This document shows positions 43,507 to 58,318 of a stretch of 64,000 bases of DNA, in pieces (positions within the stretch are counted from its first letter, which is position 1; each line of letters begins with the position of its first letter). This DNA comes from Linnemannia hyalina (taxonomy: Eukaryota > Mortierellomycota > Mortierellomycetes > Mortierellales > Mortierellaceae). The stretch lies in assembly GCA_019671135.1 (NCBI GenBank), contig JAHRHY010000005.1, positions 248,001 through 312,000 on the forward strand, read 5' to 3'. The translations under genes and the position numbers were made by a program. The notes under the pieces are model-generated. The model was not told the origin of the DNA and did not search any database. It saw only the letters and a program-made list of their open reading frames with translations.

Positions 43507-45006
43507 AATTGTTGTAATAAAACAAAGGTGTTGGTCGGATAGTTCTTTTTTGGGTATTGCTTTTTTTTTTGTAGAAGCAAAAGAGGATCAAGTGCTTTTT
43601 TGGGGATAATAAAAGGTTTGGTTGGAAGGTGGTGGTGGGTATACAAGAATAACAAAGGCAATTGAGCAAAGACAAGCAGAAAAGAAAGAAGCAGGTGTAG
43701 TTGAAGAAGTAGTATGTCGTTGAAAAGAAGAACGAGAAAAGGAGTGAGAATGGCACTCAACAACCAGGCTGGTTTGTAAAAAAAAAAGTTGGTGGCGTTT
43801 GTTTCGGAGTCGGGCAGACTCGCTCTGATTTTTTTTGGTTGTGGTAGTGGGAGTGAGCTGTGCTTTTTTTTTTTTGGTAGTTGTTGCTGATGAGAATGAA
43901 GAAAGGAAGAGGAGGTATGTACAAGAAGAGGGCTGGAGGTGGTGAGAGCAGTTTTTTTTTGTTATTGCTATTGATTGTCCAGAATAAGACGAAGACGAGA
44001 AGAAACGTTTAGACAAGGGAGAGATAGAAAGTGAACAAGAAGACGAAGGAGGAAGCTTAGTTCGTTAACATGGGTAGGTAACAATTGGAAAAGGAATTGA
44101 ACGCAGACGTGAAAAGGGAGAATAACGATACGAGAAAACACAAAGGAAGGGCGTTGGGGTGGAAAGGGGAAAGGGAAGAGGAAGAAGGGGTGACGAAGAG
44201 AGATGGAACGAAGGGGAGAAGAAGAAGAGAAGGATGGTGGAAAGAAGAAAAGAGAAAGAAAAGAGAGCGGAAGACGATTTATATAGAAAAGAACGATGGA
44301 CAATTGTTATTTAGCGCAGAACTGGGGGAAGTAAAGTGAGTGCACGAGGCAAGAGAGGGAAGAGGCTGGGCACACAGGGAAGAAAACCATGCAAAAAGTA
44401 ATGAAGAGAAGAAAGGTCCATGGGTCATCGGGGCAGGGGAACAGAGAACAGAACACAGACACCACCACAGATTGAGAGCACTTTTTTTTGGTTGTCTTGT
44501 TTGTTACTGTCGTCTGTCGATTCAACATTGACAAACAAAAGGCAAAGAAGGGGAGCAGACGAGCAATAAAGTGAGGGGAGGGGTTGTTCGTTCATGTAAG
44601 TATGTCTTCCTTGCTTCATTTCCTATTCTGCTATCGTTTGTAAACCACCACCGTCAATGCAATAAGGGATTGGGCAGAGCATACACCGCAATGCATACTT
44701 ATATGCCACAGTTATGACAGTAATAGCAGTAGAAGCAGCAATACTTCTAACTAACCCACCCCACCCCACCACATTCAATTGCAAAAAGAGGGGTCAACGC
44801 AGGCAACGCAAGTAAGTAAGGAGTAACCCAGGCATGTCCATGGTCCTTTGTCCGTGTTCCCTTTGCGATATTAATAAGTACGATTACAAATAATACCCAT
44901 CACGTGGATAGCAAAGCACTGCAGCAGCGAAAAAAAATCCTTTGAAGAAAAAATCAAAACAAGTTTGCCTCTAATCCATCCTTCACACCACATCACACTA
45001 CACACA
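43507..45006. other. divergent intergenic region, Pin4-like / NAC alpha
   Basis: Upstream of both genes. Strongly purine-rich on the plus strand (43680-44300). No gene seen. A TATA-like element on the minus strand (TATATAAA, about 44278-44285) is remote from the Pin4-like start and uncertain. Confidence 0.45.
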
Positions 45007-46205
45007 ATGTAAGAAAACCCGACAGATCTAACTTCACCCTCGCCTTCGCAGCTTCAACTCTTCGACCACTCAGTCAGCAGCAACACTTTACTCTCTCGGG
45101 CTGGTTGAAAACAAAGGAGGAGCCGCGCGTCTGTCGAAACAATCGAGATCTGCACTCTTGCTCTCTCTTTCTTGGATCCGGGAAACAAGTGAACTCTTGA
45201 GCCGAAGAAAATTAACAAACATCAGCGAAAATAATAACAAAAGGAATACGACTGGATTCAGGATCAACCATCAAGAGGCACACAGTCTTTACTCGGATCA
45301 GTTAATCAAAAGCTAGAAGAGGAGGAGGAGACATAGTCTTTCTTGTTCTGCAGGAGGTCAGGTGCAGGGGGATATCTAAGCTTTTGTTACTGGAGGCAAC
45401 CGTTATCAAACAAAACCTGGCATACCATACCCACCCCAGGACTGCAACCCTCTCCTTTTACTAGGACACATACTCCTTTTTGTTCCAACTCAGTTGCTCC
45501 TTGCACATCCTAACTAACTCCTTCCCACCATTGACAAATCAAAACAAAAAAACAGGGCTGATATTGAGAACAAGACCGCGACCATCGAGGAGATCCACTC
45601 TGACGAGTCCGACAACGAGCAGGCCCCCTCTGCCTCGTCCCGCGTCCAGTCCCGTGGCGAGATCAAGGCCCGCAAGGCCCTCTCCAAGCTCGGTCTCCAG
45701 AAGGTCAAGGGTGTCACCCGTGTCACCGTCCGCCGCTCCGGTGCCCCCATCTTGGCCATTGCCCAGCCCGATGTCTTCAGATCCTTGAACTCGGACACCT
45801 ACATCGTCTTTGGCGAGGGTCAGACCGAGGACATGAACAGCTTGCAGGCCCAGCTCCAGGCTGCCCAGGACGTCCTCAAGGATGGCGCTGAGACCAACGC
45901 CGCTGAGGTCGATGACTCTGCTGCCGCCGAGGATGAGGAGGAGGTCGATGAGGAGGGTGTCAGCAAGGAGGATATTGAGCTCGTCATGAACCAGGCCAAC
46001 ACCACCCGCTCCAAGGCCGTCAAGGCCTTGAAGGCCCACAACAACGACATTGTGAACGCCATCATGGTACGCTTCCTCTCTTTGCTTTCTTTTCAGAGCA
46101 ATTAGTACCGTTTGTTTGTTTGTCCGTGTGATGAATGGTCGACTGAACTTCTACTAACATACACCTCTTTTTTTTTCTTACAACTAATAGGAGCTCACCA
46201 TGTAA
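45007..46205 (+). CDS. egd2: nascent polypeptide-associated complex alpha subunit
   Basis: Ribosome-bound chaperone that dimerises with NAC beta at the exit tunnel. Three coding exons: 45007-45008, 45556-46066 and 46191-46205, giving 175 aa. The first coding exon is only the AT of the start codon; the G comes from exon 2 after a 547-nt intron (GTAAGA...AACAG), giving MADIENKTATIEE. The alternative ATG reading would stop at once (ATG TAA), which supports the split. NAC domain about 33-98 (RGEIKARKALSKLGLQKVKG, then VTRVTVRRSG and FRSLNSDTYIVFGE), acidic linker, UBA domain about 137-175 (SKEDIELVMNQANTTRSKAV) ending in ELTM encoded by a 15-nt last exon. Codon use is strongly biased, as expected for a highly expressed gene. 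Confidence 0.93.
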
Positions 46206-46597
46206 ATTGCCTAACTCTCTCTGCTCCTTATCCTTTCTCTCTGACCCCTTCAACTGAACAAGAACACTTGTCCCTTTTTCCTTTCTGTTATTTTGTTCTC
46301 AAAAGCCATCGGTCCCTGGTGGTCCCAAAAAAAATTGAATAGCACCAATGTGGAATAAACACCAATAACCAAAACCCTACCATGCCTCTTACGAGTGTGC
46401 TCTTCGTCAATTATGTCTATCGTGTATGGTGTGTATGTGCGCTGCCTTTGAAGTGACTGTGAATCTGTTTACCAGTGCTTTTTGCTTCTGGCAAAGGCCA
46501 GGCACGGAACATCCCCTCCCTTTGTTTCACCTCTCTCCTCAACCACAACCCCATTCATTCATTTACGACACAGGAACCAGGACATTGTTTACATGGA
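46206..46597. other. intergenic, NAC alpha to arginyl-tRNA synthetase
   Basis: Terminator of the NAC gene (AATAAA at about 46352) and short promoter of the next gene. No gene seen. Confidence 0.5.
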
Positions 46598-48954
46598 ATG
46601 GCTTCGACGCGGTTCAAGAATGTAATTGCTGGTCAGTTAGCCAAACTGACTGGCTCGGACGCGAGCGCCATTGCTCGGGCGATCGATCGACCGAAAGTTA
46701 AAGGACGCGGAACTTTTTCTATCCCCTTGCCGCGGCTTCTTCCTGCTTCAGTTGCCTCAGGAGGGAAGAAGAGTGCTGGCAAGAGGACGACCTCTGAGTT
46801 GAAAGAGACTTTAGGAGTAGTAGCAGAGGCAGAAAGTGGGCGGATACCGGATGCGAGGGCTGCACTGTTAGCTCGGATACAGAACGAGGTAAGTGTATCT
46901 TTTTTTTTTGAGCAGGCCGTTCTCTATCGCCCAATTGATCAATTGGCGCTACTTCTTGGGCGTCACCTCAAAGAATTGACATTGAATACGTTCAGGGGTA
47001 CTAACCAACAATACGCCCTTCAAAAAATGAACAACAAATAGTTTGACACAAGTGGGATGATTCGATCTGTCCAGCCCGCCGGCCAGTTCCTCAACTTTAC
47101 AGTCAACGAACCCCAATACCTGCACGATACCATCCAGGATGTCGTTCGCGCCGAAAACGGCAAACAATCCGCCCTCTTATCTTCTACCTCCTCCACTTCA
47201 TCATCGTCAACAGCAACAACATCAACATCGACGGGAAACTGGAACGCGCATGTGGAGAGTCTCGGGTACGGAATGGACCCAACGGTGGGGAAAGGAAAAG
47301 TGGTGGCGATCGATTACAGTTCCCCCAACATCGCAAAACCCTTTCATGGTGGACATTTGAGGGGAACGATTTTGGGGAACTTCGCGACAAGGTTGTTGAG
47401 GGGGTTTGGATATCAGGTTGTTGGTATTAATTACCTTGGCGATTGGGGGAAGCAGTACGGTAAGTGGCATATCCTTTTATACTCACACTCTTTCGTTCAT
47501 TAATTCCTTTTGTTCAATGATTCAATGGTACTAATCGTTATGCGGATGGAATTGAAAAATAGGACTGATGGCGGTGGGGTTTGATAGGTATGGGGACAGG
47601 ACAAAACTGCACCAGGATCCGATCAAACACCTGTACGACGTGTACGTCCGGATCAACCAGGACATCACCACCAACCCGGGACTCGACAAACTCGCCAATC
47701 AGTACTTTAAACAGATGGAAGACGGTGACTCCGCAGTCCTCTCCCTCTGGCAAGAATTCCGGTCCCTCTCAATCGACTTCTATCGCCGGATCTATAAACG
47801 CCTCGGGATCGAGTTTGACATATACTCAGGAGAATCTGAATCTGCACGGTTTGTCCCGCAGGCTTATGAGCTGTTGAGGAGGAAGGGGTTGTTGAAGGAA
47901 GAGGCGGATGGGGCATGGGTGGTGGATTTGGAGGAGTTTGGGTTGGGTGTTTGTACGTTGCGACGGGCGGATGGGACGACGTTGTATTTGACTAGGGATG
48001 TTGCGGCGTGTTTGGATAGGGCGGAGAGGTTCAAGTTTGATCGGCATTTGTATATGATTGGCGATGATCAGAACTTGCATATGAAGCGATTGTTCAAGAT
48101 CATGGAACTTGCCTTTGCCACCGAGGCCACTGAGGCCTCCAAGGATCAGAAGCAACAGGAGCATTGGAGTCGATCATTGCAGCATATCTCGTTCGGAAAG
48201 GTGCAAGGCATGTCGACCAGGAAGGGTAACGCCGTCTTCTTGGAAGACATCCTCGACACGGCCCAGAGTACCATGCTCGAGAAGATGAAGGAGAACCAGG
48301 CAAAGTTCGACGCCGTCAAGGAGTCGTCTTCTGGAAAGGAGGGAGAAGGGAGCGTGGAATCGGTGGCGGACCAGTTGGGAATCTCCGCGGTCGTGATCCA
48401 GGATTTCCAGGCAAAGAGTCACAAGGGGTACGAGTTTTCTTGGAAGCGGATGACCGAGTCTACGGGGAACACGGGCATTTATCTCCAGTACGCCTACGCG
48501 CGCCTCTGTGGGTAAGTTCTTTTGCTATGTCTTTTCTGTTCATAACCTGCCTCTATGTTAATATTGCCATGAGCTATAGTAACCATCTCTCTCTCCCCAT
48601 TTTATTTCTGCGCCCAATAGCATTGCGGACAAGTCAAGCACAACGCTAAACACATCCGCGAAGACATCCCTACTCACAGAACCAGAAGCCTACGAACTCG
48701 CCAACATGATCTCCCAATACCCCGACATCACCCTCTCAACCCTCCACACCCTCGAACCATCGACCATCGTCAACTACCTCTTTGGCCTTTCACATGCAAT
48801 CAGTTCTGCAAACCAAGTCTTGCAGGTGAAAGCTGCGGCTGAGGCGGGGGAGAAGGAGTTGGCAGAGGCGAGGTTCTTGTTGCTTTGGTGTGCGCGTGTT
48901 ACGTTAGGGAATGGAATGCGGATCTTGGGGCTTGAGCCTTTGGAGAGGATGTGA
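46598..48954 (+). CDS. arginyl-tRNA synthetase
   Basis: Class I synthetase charging tRNA-Arg. Four exons: 46598-46888, 47042-47459, 47563-48511 and 48621-48954, giving 663 aa. N-terminal domain with [17 protein letters not shown]. Signature 1 is [19 protein letters not shown] (HxGH as HGGH, about 199-202), [17 protein letters not shown] crosses an intron, and the KMSKS equivalent is GMSTRKGN (about 452-459). The C-terminal anticodon-binding DALR-like domain ends [20 protein letters not shown] Ser/Thr run of about 20 residues (142-162) interrupts the region before signature 1 and is encoded by simple TCA/ACA repeats; this looks like a lineage-specific insertion. No clear mitochondrial presequence beyond a mildly basic N-terminus; in fungi one gene may serve both compartments or two genes may exist, so location is open. 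Confidence 0.95.
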
Positions 48955-49437
48955 TTTACGTAGATTGATAGGAGAGAACCAAAGATTGTACATAATAACA
49001 TTTACATTGACCTCATCAACTCACACTTACTTTTCTACTTCATGTATCTTTTGCTTCATGTTTGCACTCGCTCACCTTGCAAAAATAACAAAAATACGCA
49101 CATGCCTGTCGTCTGTATCAAATAACTATTGTTGCTATTGTAGGAACAAGAACATGGGAGGAGTGTCATTCCACTGAACTCGCATTATGTTCTCTCATGA
49201 CGAACGTCCTAAAAACAGCTCCCTAAAAACAGCTCCTTCTTTTCGTGACCAGACTCCAAAAGAAAAAATGAGGTTTTGGAGCTGAATGAGCCCGCTGATG
49301 GCTGAACGAGGAACCACTTTTGGTCACAACGCAGGTTAGAGGATGAGGAGGGAGTGTGGCGCTGGCAGGGCGGACGTAGAAATACAGTAAGTTGAGAGCA
49401 CCACCTCATTTTTTTTGGTGAGGAGGAGAGGGCTGTC

Positions 49438-49505
49438 GTGCAGCTGTGGCTGTTGTGCAGCTGTGGCTGTTGTGCAGCTGTGGCTGTTGTGCAGCTGTGG
49501 CTGTT
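49438..49505. repeat. 17-bp minisatellite, four perfect copies
   Basis: GTGCAGCTGTGGCTGTT repeated four times without mismatch at 49438, 49455, 49472 and 49489. Each unit carries the palindrome CAGCTG. Confidence 0.97.
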
Positions 49506-52294
49506 GTTGCGGACTCCAATAGGGCACCACAACCGTGGGTCGTCTGTGTGACAATGCCAAGAAGAAAGGATGAGAAAATGAGAACAGGCGAGCGAGGGAT
49601 GGGGGTGTCATGTCATGAGGAAAAGAGATAGAGAGAGACAGAGAAGAGAGATTAGGGCGCCTCTCACCTCGAATGTTCATTCGATCGTTCGAAATAAATT
49701 AATTTGTGATGACCCCTGGACGTTTCATGTCCTTCAACCTTCGAGAGGACGCAGAATCGTTCTCGATCTTCCATTCGACCCCCTTTTTGTATCACTACAG
49801 TAATGAAATAATACCCCCCTCGGTTCTCTTTCCATCTTTTCCTTGGTGTTCTTGTGTCATATGCTTGGTACCCCATCTCATCCCTTGGACCCCATTCGCA
49901 TTCACCGGGGAAAAGAAGACGAACGTAGGACAAGAAGGAAAGAGATTCTTATTGCAATCATTCGATCGCCAGTGTTCTGTTTCATTGACCCTTTTACTCA
50001 TGAGAAAACGAACAGCATACCTTTACGTCTCAACACAGAACATATCTCAATATCTATCCACCCCACCCAACCCCCTACACTCTCTTGAGCAACCTAATTA
50101 GCACAATGTCTATTCAATATCGGACCCCGTTGTTGAATAACTGGGATGACCGTGGGTGAAAACCCGAAAATGCAATTTAATCACAAAGAAGGTGGGCATG
50201 AACTCTATCAAAACTTTCTCGCTGCTTTCCTTCTCTGCTCCGTCATCCGTCATTACTGAGTTTCTGTTTTGATGTTTACTTTTACTTTCGTACTTGTCCT
50301 TTTGTTCACTATGGATTGTCTTTGCGTTCTCGCCACTCGTTTGGACCCCTGCTTTTGCGTGACGTCTACGTAGGGCATGGTCAACAGACAACTAAAGCAA
50401 TACGCTCCCCACCTGTGAAACGCAGAACACCTTATGTGACAAATCTGACGCCGCAAAAAGACAAACGATAGAGTTTACTAGGAGTATCGATTGGTGCGTC
50501 TTTGCGCATATATTTTTTTTGGCCCAAACACGGGCCAGGATGGTCGAAAGAAAAAAAAACGGCACTAGTGCGCCACTCACCACCTTGCCATAAGCGATCG
50601 ATAGCATGACGCCGAACGGCGACCATGGGTCAAAACGGATATGCGGTACGCCTGATACGTATATCGAGTATAGTACACGCCGTCTTTGTACGACAGTTTT
50701 ACTTTTCACGTACCCTCATCGTCAAGGGAAAAGTAGAAGGGAAAAAGGTAAACTGTGAAAGATAAGGGAAATGAAGGGGGACCCCCCCATTAAAGCAAGA
50801 TTTTGCATCGTAAAATTGTCATTTCACAAAACGTACAAAGTCGAGTCACCCATGTGTCTGTGGCGGGTGTAGGTGCAGGTGTTGGGTAACAAAGGTCCTA
50901 CGCCCTGCTTGTAAATTGCACGTTTCTGTTCATCCAACCACTCTCTTCTGCAGGAAGGTTGGCGGTATGGGATAAAAAGTTGATACATTCGTGGGAAGGG
51001 AGTGAATGGGGTGAGGTGATAGCTGGCTGCAGTCTGCAGACAGACGGGGAGACCGGTCCTTGCAAAGAGGGGAGGATGGTGTGGTAGAGAAAAGTAGTAC
51101 CATGGGGACTTTTTTTTCCTTTTTTTCTCACAGCGACAACGAGAGCAGACAAATGGCGCACCTTTATGGGCATAAAGGAAATAGGGAGGTTTGAGAGATA
51201 AGGCCAGACTCACTTCTCCTCTATCGTTGTAGCTTGTTAGTGGATGGCGAGCCGGGAAGGGAACCCATCTTTCATTGAGGAAGAAGAGTAAAAGAGGGGT
51301 GCCAATGTGGCGTGAGATCAAAGAAAACAACATCAAGAACGCGGATCTCAAGCCCAGAAGGACAAAACACGCAACTCCAACAAGCCAAGACTTCTCGATT
51401 CTTCGTTCACAGCCAACAAAATAGCAAATGGCATAGGAGAAGAGTGTTGCAATGATCGTGAAAGAAGATGGAATTGTTATTGTTTTCTTGTGTTTGGGTG
51501 TAGGGGAAAGTTACTGTACTCAGTCTGTAACATTGCAATAAGAGATGGATGATGCCTTGTTTTCTTTGCTTTGTTACTCCTCCACCACTGCTTGCTTGTT
51601 TGTGTCCATCATAAAAGGAAGAAAAAAAAGTTTGACAAGACCCAGCTGGACAAAAACGACAATAACGGCGCTTTGTGCTTTGCTTTTGATTGAGAGCAAT
51701 GATGTACTGAGGCTGGCTGGGAAAAGGAGAAAATAAAAAGTGCTCTCAGCAATGTAAAGGCAGGAGGGACGAGTGCTATTGTTTGGACTTTGTTCGTTCG
51801 TATTTATCTCATCATCATTATCCTTTGCATGCCTATCTGTCTTTCCTGGTCTCGACCTTGAACCATTCTCAGCTGAGAGGTAGCTAGATCTTTGTCTTCT
51901 TGTCCTTCGATGATGGAGGTGTGAAGAGGTCCGGCCAGGAGTGGTCGATAGGTCCGTTTAATAATTGATGCGACAGAAAACAAGGCACACCGATTGGTGC
52001 CTGAAGGCGAAAAGGGAATCTTCGTCCGCAATTTGCCTTTGAATCACATATGTCCCTCCTTCCCTCCTTCTCATTCATGCCTTTCGTTCCCCCGTTTTGT
52101 CACAGAACCCTATTCATCTACCGTTCCAATTTGATCCCCTACCTCACTTTATTCAATTCAACTCAGTCGCAATTTGTTTTGGAGTACGAATACGATACAA
52201 CATGCAATATGCGCCGTTGGCGGTGCTCAAACTCGATAATACTCATCGTTCCGCTTACGAACAGGCCATCCGTGGTTGCTGACCCTCCCTCGAG

Positions 52295-52302
52295 TATATA
52301 AA
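52295..52302 (+). promoter_or_regulatory. TATA-like box of the 264-aa secreted protein
   Basis: TCGAGTATATAAACCAC lies about 280 bp before the ATG and is followed by a long C/T/CA-rich leader. Confidence 0.5.
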
Positions 52303-52576
52303 CCACTAGGTTCCCCCCACCATAGTTTCCTTTTTTCTCTCTCACTTTCCTCTCCCTCAACTGTTATATTTTGTGCCCCTTGTATATATTTACATCCCTC
52401 TTACCAACCTCCCTTGTACAAACTACAATCCCTCTCCTCACTTCTCACAATCATTCTCTTCTCGCCCTCACTCATATCTCCACTCACACTACTTGCATAA
52501 GCACATACTCCTCCTTCATACGCACCACTCAACAACCGGCAACTACCAACCACCACTCTACACACACACAACAGCC

Positions 52577-53371
52577 ATGAGAAGCACCACTTTCGCCCTG
52601 TTTGTGGCCGTCGGAGCCTCGATTCTCCTCTCCTCCTCCACCGACGCCGCCCCCATCAGCCGATTGTCCTCTTCACAGCATGACGAGGAGGCACTAATCG
52701 CTGGACGGATCCAGATCAAATCCAGATTCCGCCACCCAGCTTCTTCCCCCTCCGCCTCCGCCTCTTCTTCCTCTTCGTCATCGTCGCACAAGCATAAGCA
52801 CAACAAGAAGAAGTCCATCAAACATCACGCCTCCAAATCCGACAAGTTCTTGATCCCCGATCCCGAACTCTCCGGCTTGGCATGGTACCCCGTCCCGCAC
52901 AGCCGTAACCGCCATGGGACTCGCGCCCTAGTCCCAGAAGGCCACGCTGTCATTGACGAAGACGACGATGATGCCGGCAACGAGCTCCTTGATACTGAAC
53001 TCGAATCTGGCCTCGAAAGACCCGACGATGATGACACCATCGAGGGTCAAATCCTCGAAGAAGAAGACCTCGACGATTTCGACACCGTCGCCCTCGACGA
53101 CAGCGACGACGAAGGTGAAGAAGGTCACCTGTTGCAGCACACTTTGCGGGCAGCCAACACGGCCGCAAATGTTGCGCGTGCAAAAGCCGCCGCCCTGGCT
53201 GCTGCTGCTAGGGCGAGGGCGGTCGAGTCGTTGGATTGGTTGAAGGAGAGCGAGGTGGACTTTGAGGATGCAGAGGCGAAGGAGGTTGGAGAGGAAGAGG
53301 TTGTGAAGGTTGTTCTTTCGAGGTTTGGAGGCCGGGCTGCGGCTGCCGATATGGCTGCTCATGCTTGGTGA
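52577..53371 (+). CDS. secreted low-complexity protein, 264 aa, unknown
   Basis: Single exon; start at CAGCCATGAGA opens on a signal peptide (TTFALFVAVGASILLSSSTDA, about 4-24). The mature chain is built of blocks: a Ser-rich segment (about 53-70), a Lys/His-rich basic block (HKHKHNKKKSIKHHASKSDK, about 71-90), a short ordered-looking part (FLIPDPELSGLAWYPVPHSR), a long acidic region (about 125-180, many Asp/Glu), then an Ala/Arg-rich amphipathic helix (ANTAANVARAKAAALAAAAR) and a C-terminal acidic helix. No cysteines, no recognised domain. Alternating polybasic and polyacidic blocks suggest charge-based assembly or binding of polyanions or metal ions at the wall, but this is inference. An upstream in-frame extension is rejected because it lacks features and overlaps the leader. 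Confidence 0.75.
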   Translation: MRSTTFALFVAVGASILLSSSTDAAPISRLSSSQHDEEALIAGRIQIKSRFRHPASSPSASASSSSSSSSHKHKHNKKKSIKHHASKSDKFLIPDPELSGLAWYPVPHSRNRHGTRALVPEGHAVIDEDDDDAGNELLDTELESGLERPDDDDTIEGQILEEEDLDDFDTVALDDSDDEGEEGHLLQHTLRAANTAANVARAKAAALAAAARARAVESLDWLKESEVDFEDAEAKEVGEEEVVKVVLSRFGGRAAAADMAAHAW

Positions 53372-55883
53372 GGTCTAAATGACTTTGCTTTGGCTTCCCT
53401 TCATTCCTCTTTGTAAATATCTGTAGAAAACACACACACACGCACATCATCTTGTCTCCATTCCTACATGGAGACCCCTCACCTATTGAACATAGAAACA
53501 CCACACCACACACACATAACACATAGACTTACTTGCATAACATTATCAAATACAAACACAACACATAACATTCGAATGTTTCCTTTTAGTTTCGGAATTG
53601 TCGGCCCCTCCCATGGGCTGAGAAGATAGGGAGAGAGAGAGGGATGGGGGGAAGGAAACCGTCTTTTTGCATGTGCGCCATTTCAAAAAAAACAACCGGC
53701 GCATATGTACATTCAAACCATACCTTCTATCTTCAATCGACCTCTCTCCCGTCCCTTTGGCAACGAACTCAAGATTATGACGCATGGAAGGAACAGACGG
53801 CGGAAGGGACAAATGGATGGAACGAGAGGAAGAATAAGACATGAGAGGTGGGCGGGTTGGGACCCAAGCGCAGAACCAATTTGCTATTATCAGGCCCAAC
53901 GGTCCGCTCGATCGTTCTCTTCCCATCTCAGCCATTAATTTGCTGACCCTCGGTAATTAGGGTTCTGGTAATGTTCTTCATTACCTGAACAAAAAAAACC
54001 TCGGTGTGTACCCCCATATAAACACACTCATACACAAACAGAAAGAAAGGGATGAGGAAGAAGGAGAAAGAGAAGGAGAAGGTGAAGGAGAAAGAGAAGG
54101 GGAAGGGAACAAGAGACAGTGCATCCATAGCATCATCCCACCCCATCGAGTACAGAGGTACATAGCACCTCCATCCTTGGTCACACTACCAGATATCCAA
54201 TCTCCGTCCCACAAGAGGATGCAAGGTGACGGAGGTTGGGAGTTCGGGGACCAATGGGTACTGTACTGCATAAAGTAAGAGCACTTTTTTTTGCATGGCG
54301 GCGGACACATCACACCACTCACACAACATGAAGATATCTATGTACCTCTTATTCTCTCTCTCTCTCGTTGGCGTAAAGAAATACATTTCATCTTGGTTTT
54401 TATGGGGCTCCCGCTGGACACCTCAATACCTCAGCACTTTATTGATTGCATTTTTGCTGGATTGACCAGCCGGACATGCTCCAAGGAGTCTACCATCTCC
54501 GCGCCCAGTCGCTTCTAACCCCTCGACATACTCCTCTGAAATGAACTATCTCTTCCTAGATTATTAATCGTCAGGAGAACCACTGCTGAACTGCGCTTCA
54601 ACTGACCACACCCGTATTGGAAATAGTCAGAATCCACCATCCGAATGTAAATTATCTGCCGCACGAAGCACAAGTGGCCAGTCAATCGTCGTATAGCTCT
54701 CAGCCGTCGATGACCCTTGGATTCGTCCGAATTCAGTTTCCGCCACTCTCGGCAACATACCCTTCAACAACACCAGGTACTCGCCCTTCGTCACATAATG
54801 TCCCCACGGCGGCGACCGTTATATTCGCCTCTAAATGTTGAAACTCTACCAAGGCCAAATTGTCCTGCTCCTGGGTGGACCTCGCGGAACATACGTAGTA
54901 GCACACCGCAGAGGTTCCTTCCTCGACTTCTCTGTTCCGTACAGGGTTCGGAGGACCACGGCTTTCACAAAATACACGTCTCCTAGACTAACGAATCGTC
55001 CGCCCCTCAATGGTATCTTTAAATTGTCGAAAACGAGGAGTCGGAAGCGTCCACGAAATAGTATCGCCCTAGCTTCCAGAGGCACCAAGTCCTCCAGCCG
55101 TGCCTTTGCCTCGTCGCTCAGCCCCCGCGACCGAGACGGTCAAAGTAGTTCAAAATCGACTTGACTTCAGTCCATCCAGGAAAACCAAAACCCAACCCCT
55201 TCTCCACTTCCTCTACTTTACTCTTCTACCACACATCCTTCTCCGCCTCCTACTGATACATTGGCTCCCGAGACGATTAATCGACGCTGTTCGCAAGGAA
55301 AGGAAAAAAAAAAAAGGACCATCACCATCACTTCTCGTCTCCTTTCACACACCTCACAACTCAAGAAGGGAACTCGTAGAGCCAGGAGTAAGAAACAGCA
55401 GGGAAGCTGACTTAGTAACAGCATTACCACATAGCCGTAAGGACAACAATACCATCTTGCACGCTTTGCAATTCACTCTTTGTTGTTTGGTGTATCGATG
55501 GAAACAAACAGTAACTTTGCCCTCTGCATGTGGTTCGGGCGTTTGTGGATCAAGTGAATCGATTTCGATAGTATTCATACGCCATGAGTGAGCCAACCGC
55601 ATTCCTCGAAACGATGGGTCTAGGTGACGGACGCAAAAAAAAAGGGGGGGGGGGGGGGGTAGCGGTCGAATCGTTGGTGGGAATGGCCCTACGTAAACCC
55701 TTCACACGCTCTTTTGTTCCAATCCCATCCTACTCTTTCTCTTTCACCTTTGATCATGGAATTCAAGAAGGCTAAAAAAAAGTGTCAAGGTCATGGTAAA
55801 GAAGCGTGCAAAAAGAAATCAGTGTAAACCTCCATTACTACTACGGCAAGCATAATCTAAAATAAAATCAATTACACCACAAA
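53372..55883. other. 2.5-kb region without recognisable gene
   Basis: CA-rich 3' sequence (53431-53525), a GAGAAGGA-rich purine tract (54040-54110) and a G homopolymer at 55644-55659. Open frames at 54617-55164 look protein-like in places but change frame repeatedly and match nothing I know. Confidence 0.45.
55635..55659. repeat. A9-G16 homopolymer junction
   Basis: Nine A followed by sixteen G. Length may be unreliable in sequencing. Confidence 0.9.

Positions 55884-58318
<2,435 letters not shown>

Larger units (their letters stand above)
48955..52576. other. 3.6-kb region without recognisable gene
   Basis: Contains a duplicated CCTAAAAACAGCTC word at about 49208-49235, a 17-bp minisatellite (49438-49505) and, at its right end, the promoter of the next gene (TATATAAA at 52295). 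Open frames on both strands are short or low-complexity. Confidence 0.5.

Noticed and set aside
45539..46039. 166-codon minus-strand frame
   Set aside because: Antisense of the main NAC alpha exon.
54328..54460. Short frame beginning MKISMYLLFSLSLVGVKK, looking like a signal peptide
   Set aside because: Only about 40 codons, no spliced continuation found, arises from a TCTCTC tract.
54617..55164. Protein-like open frames in two overlapping frames
   Set aside because: Frame changes without splice signals, use of non-ATG starts and no recognisable domain; could be a decayed gene but not supportable.
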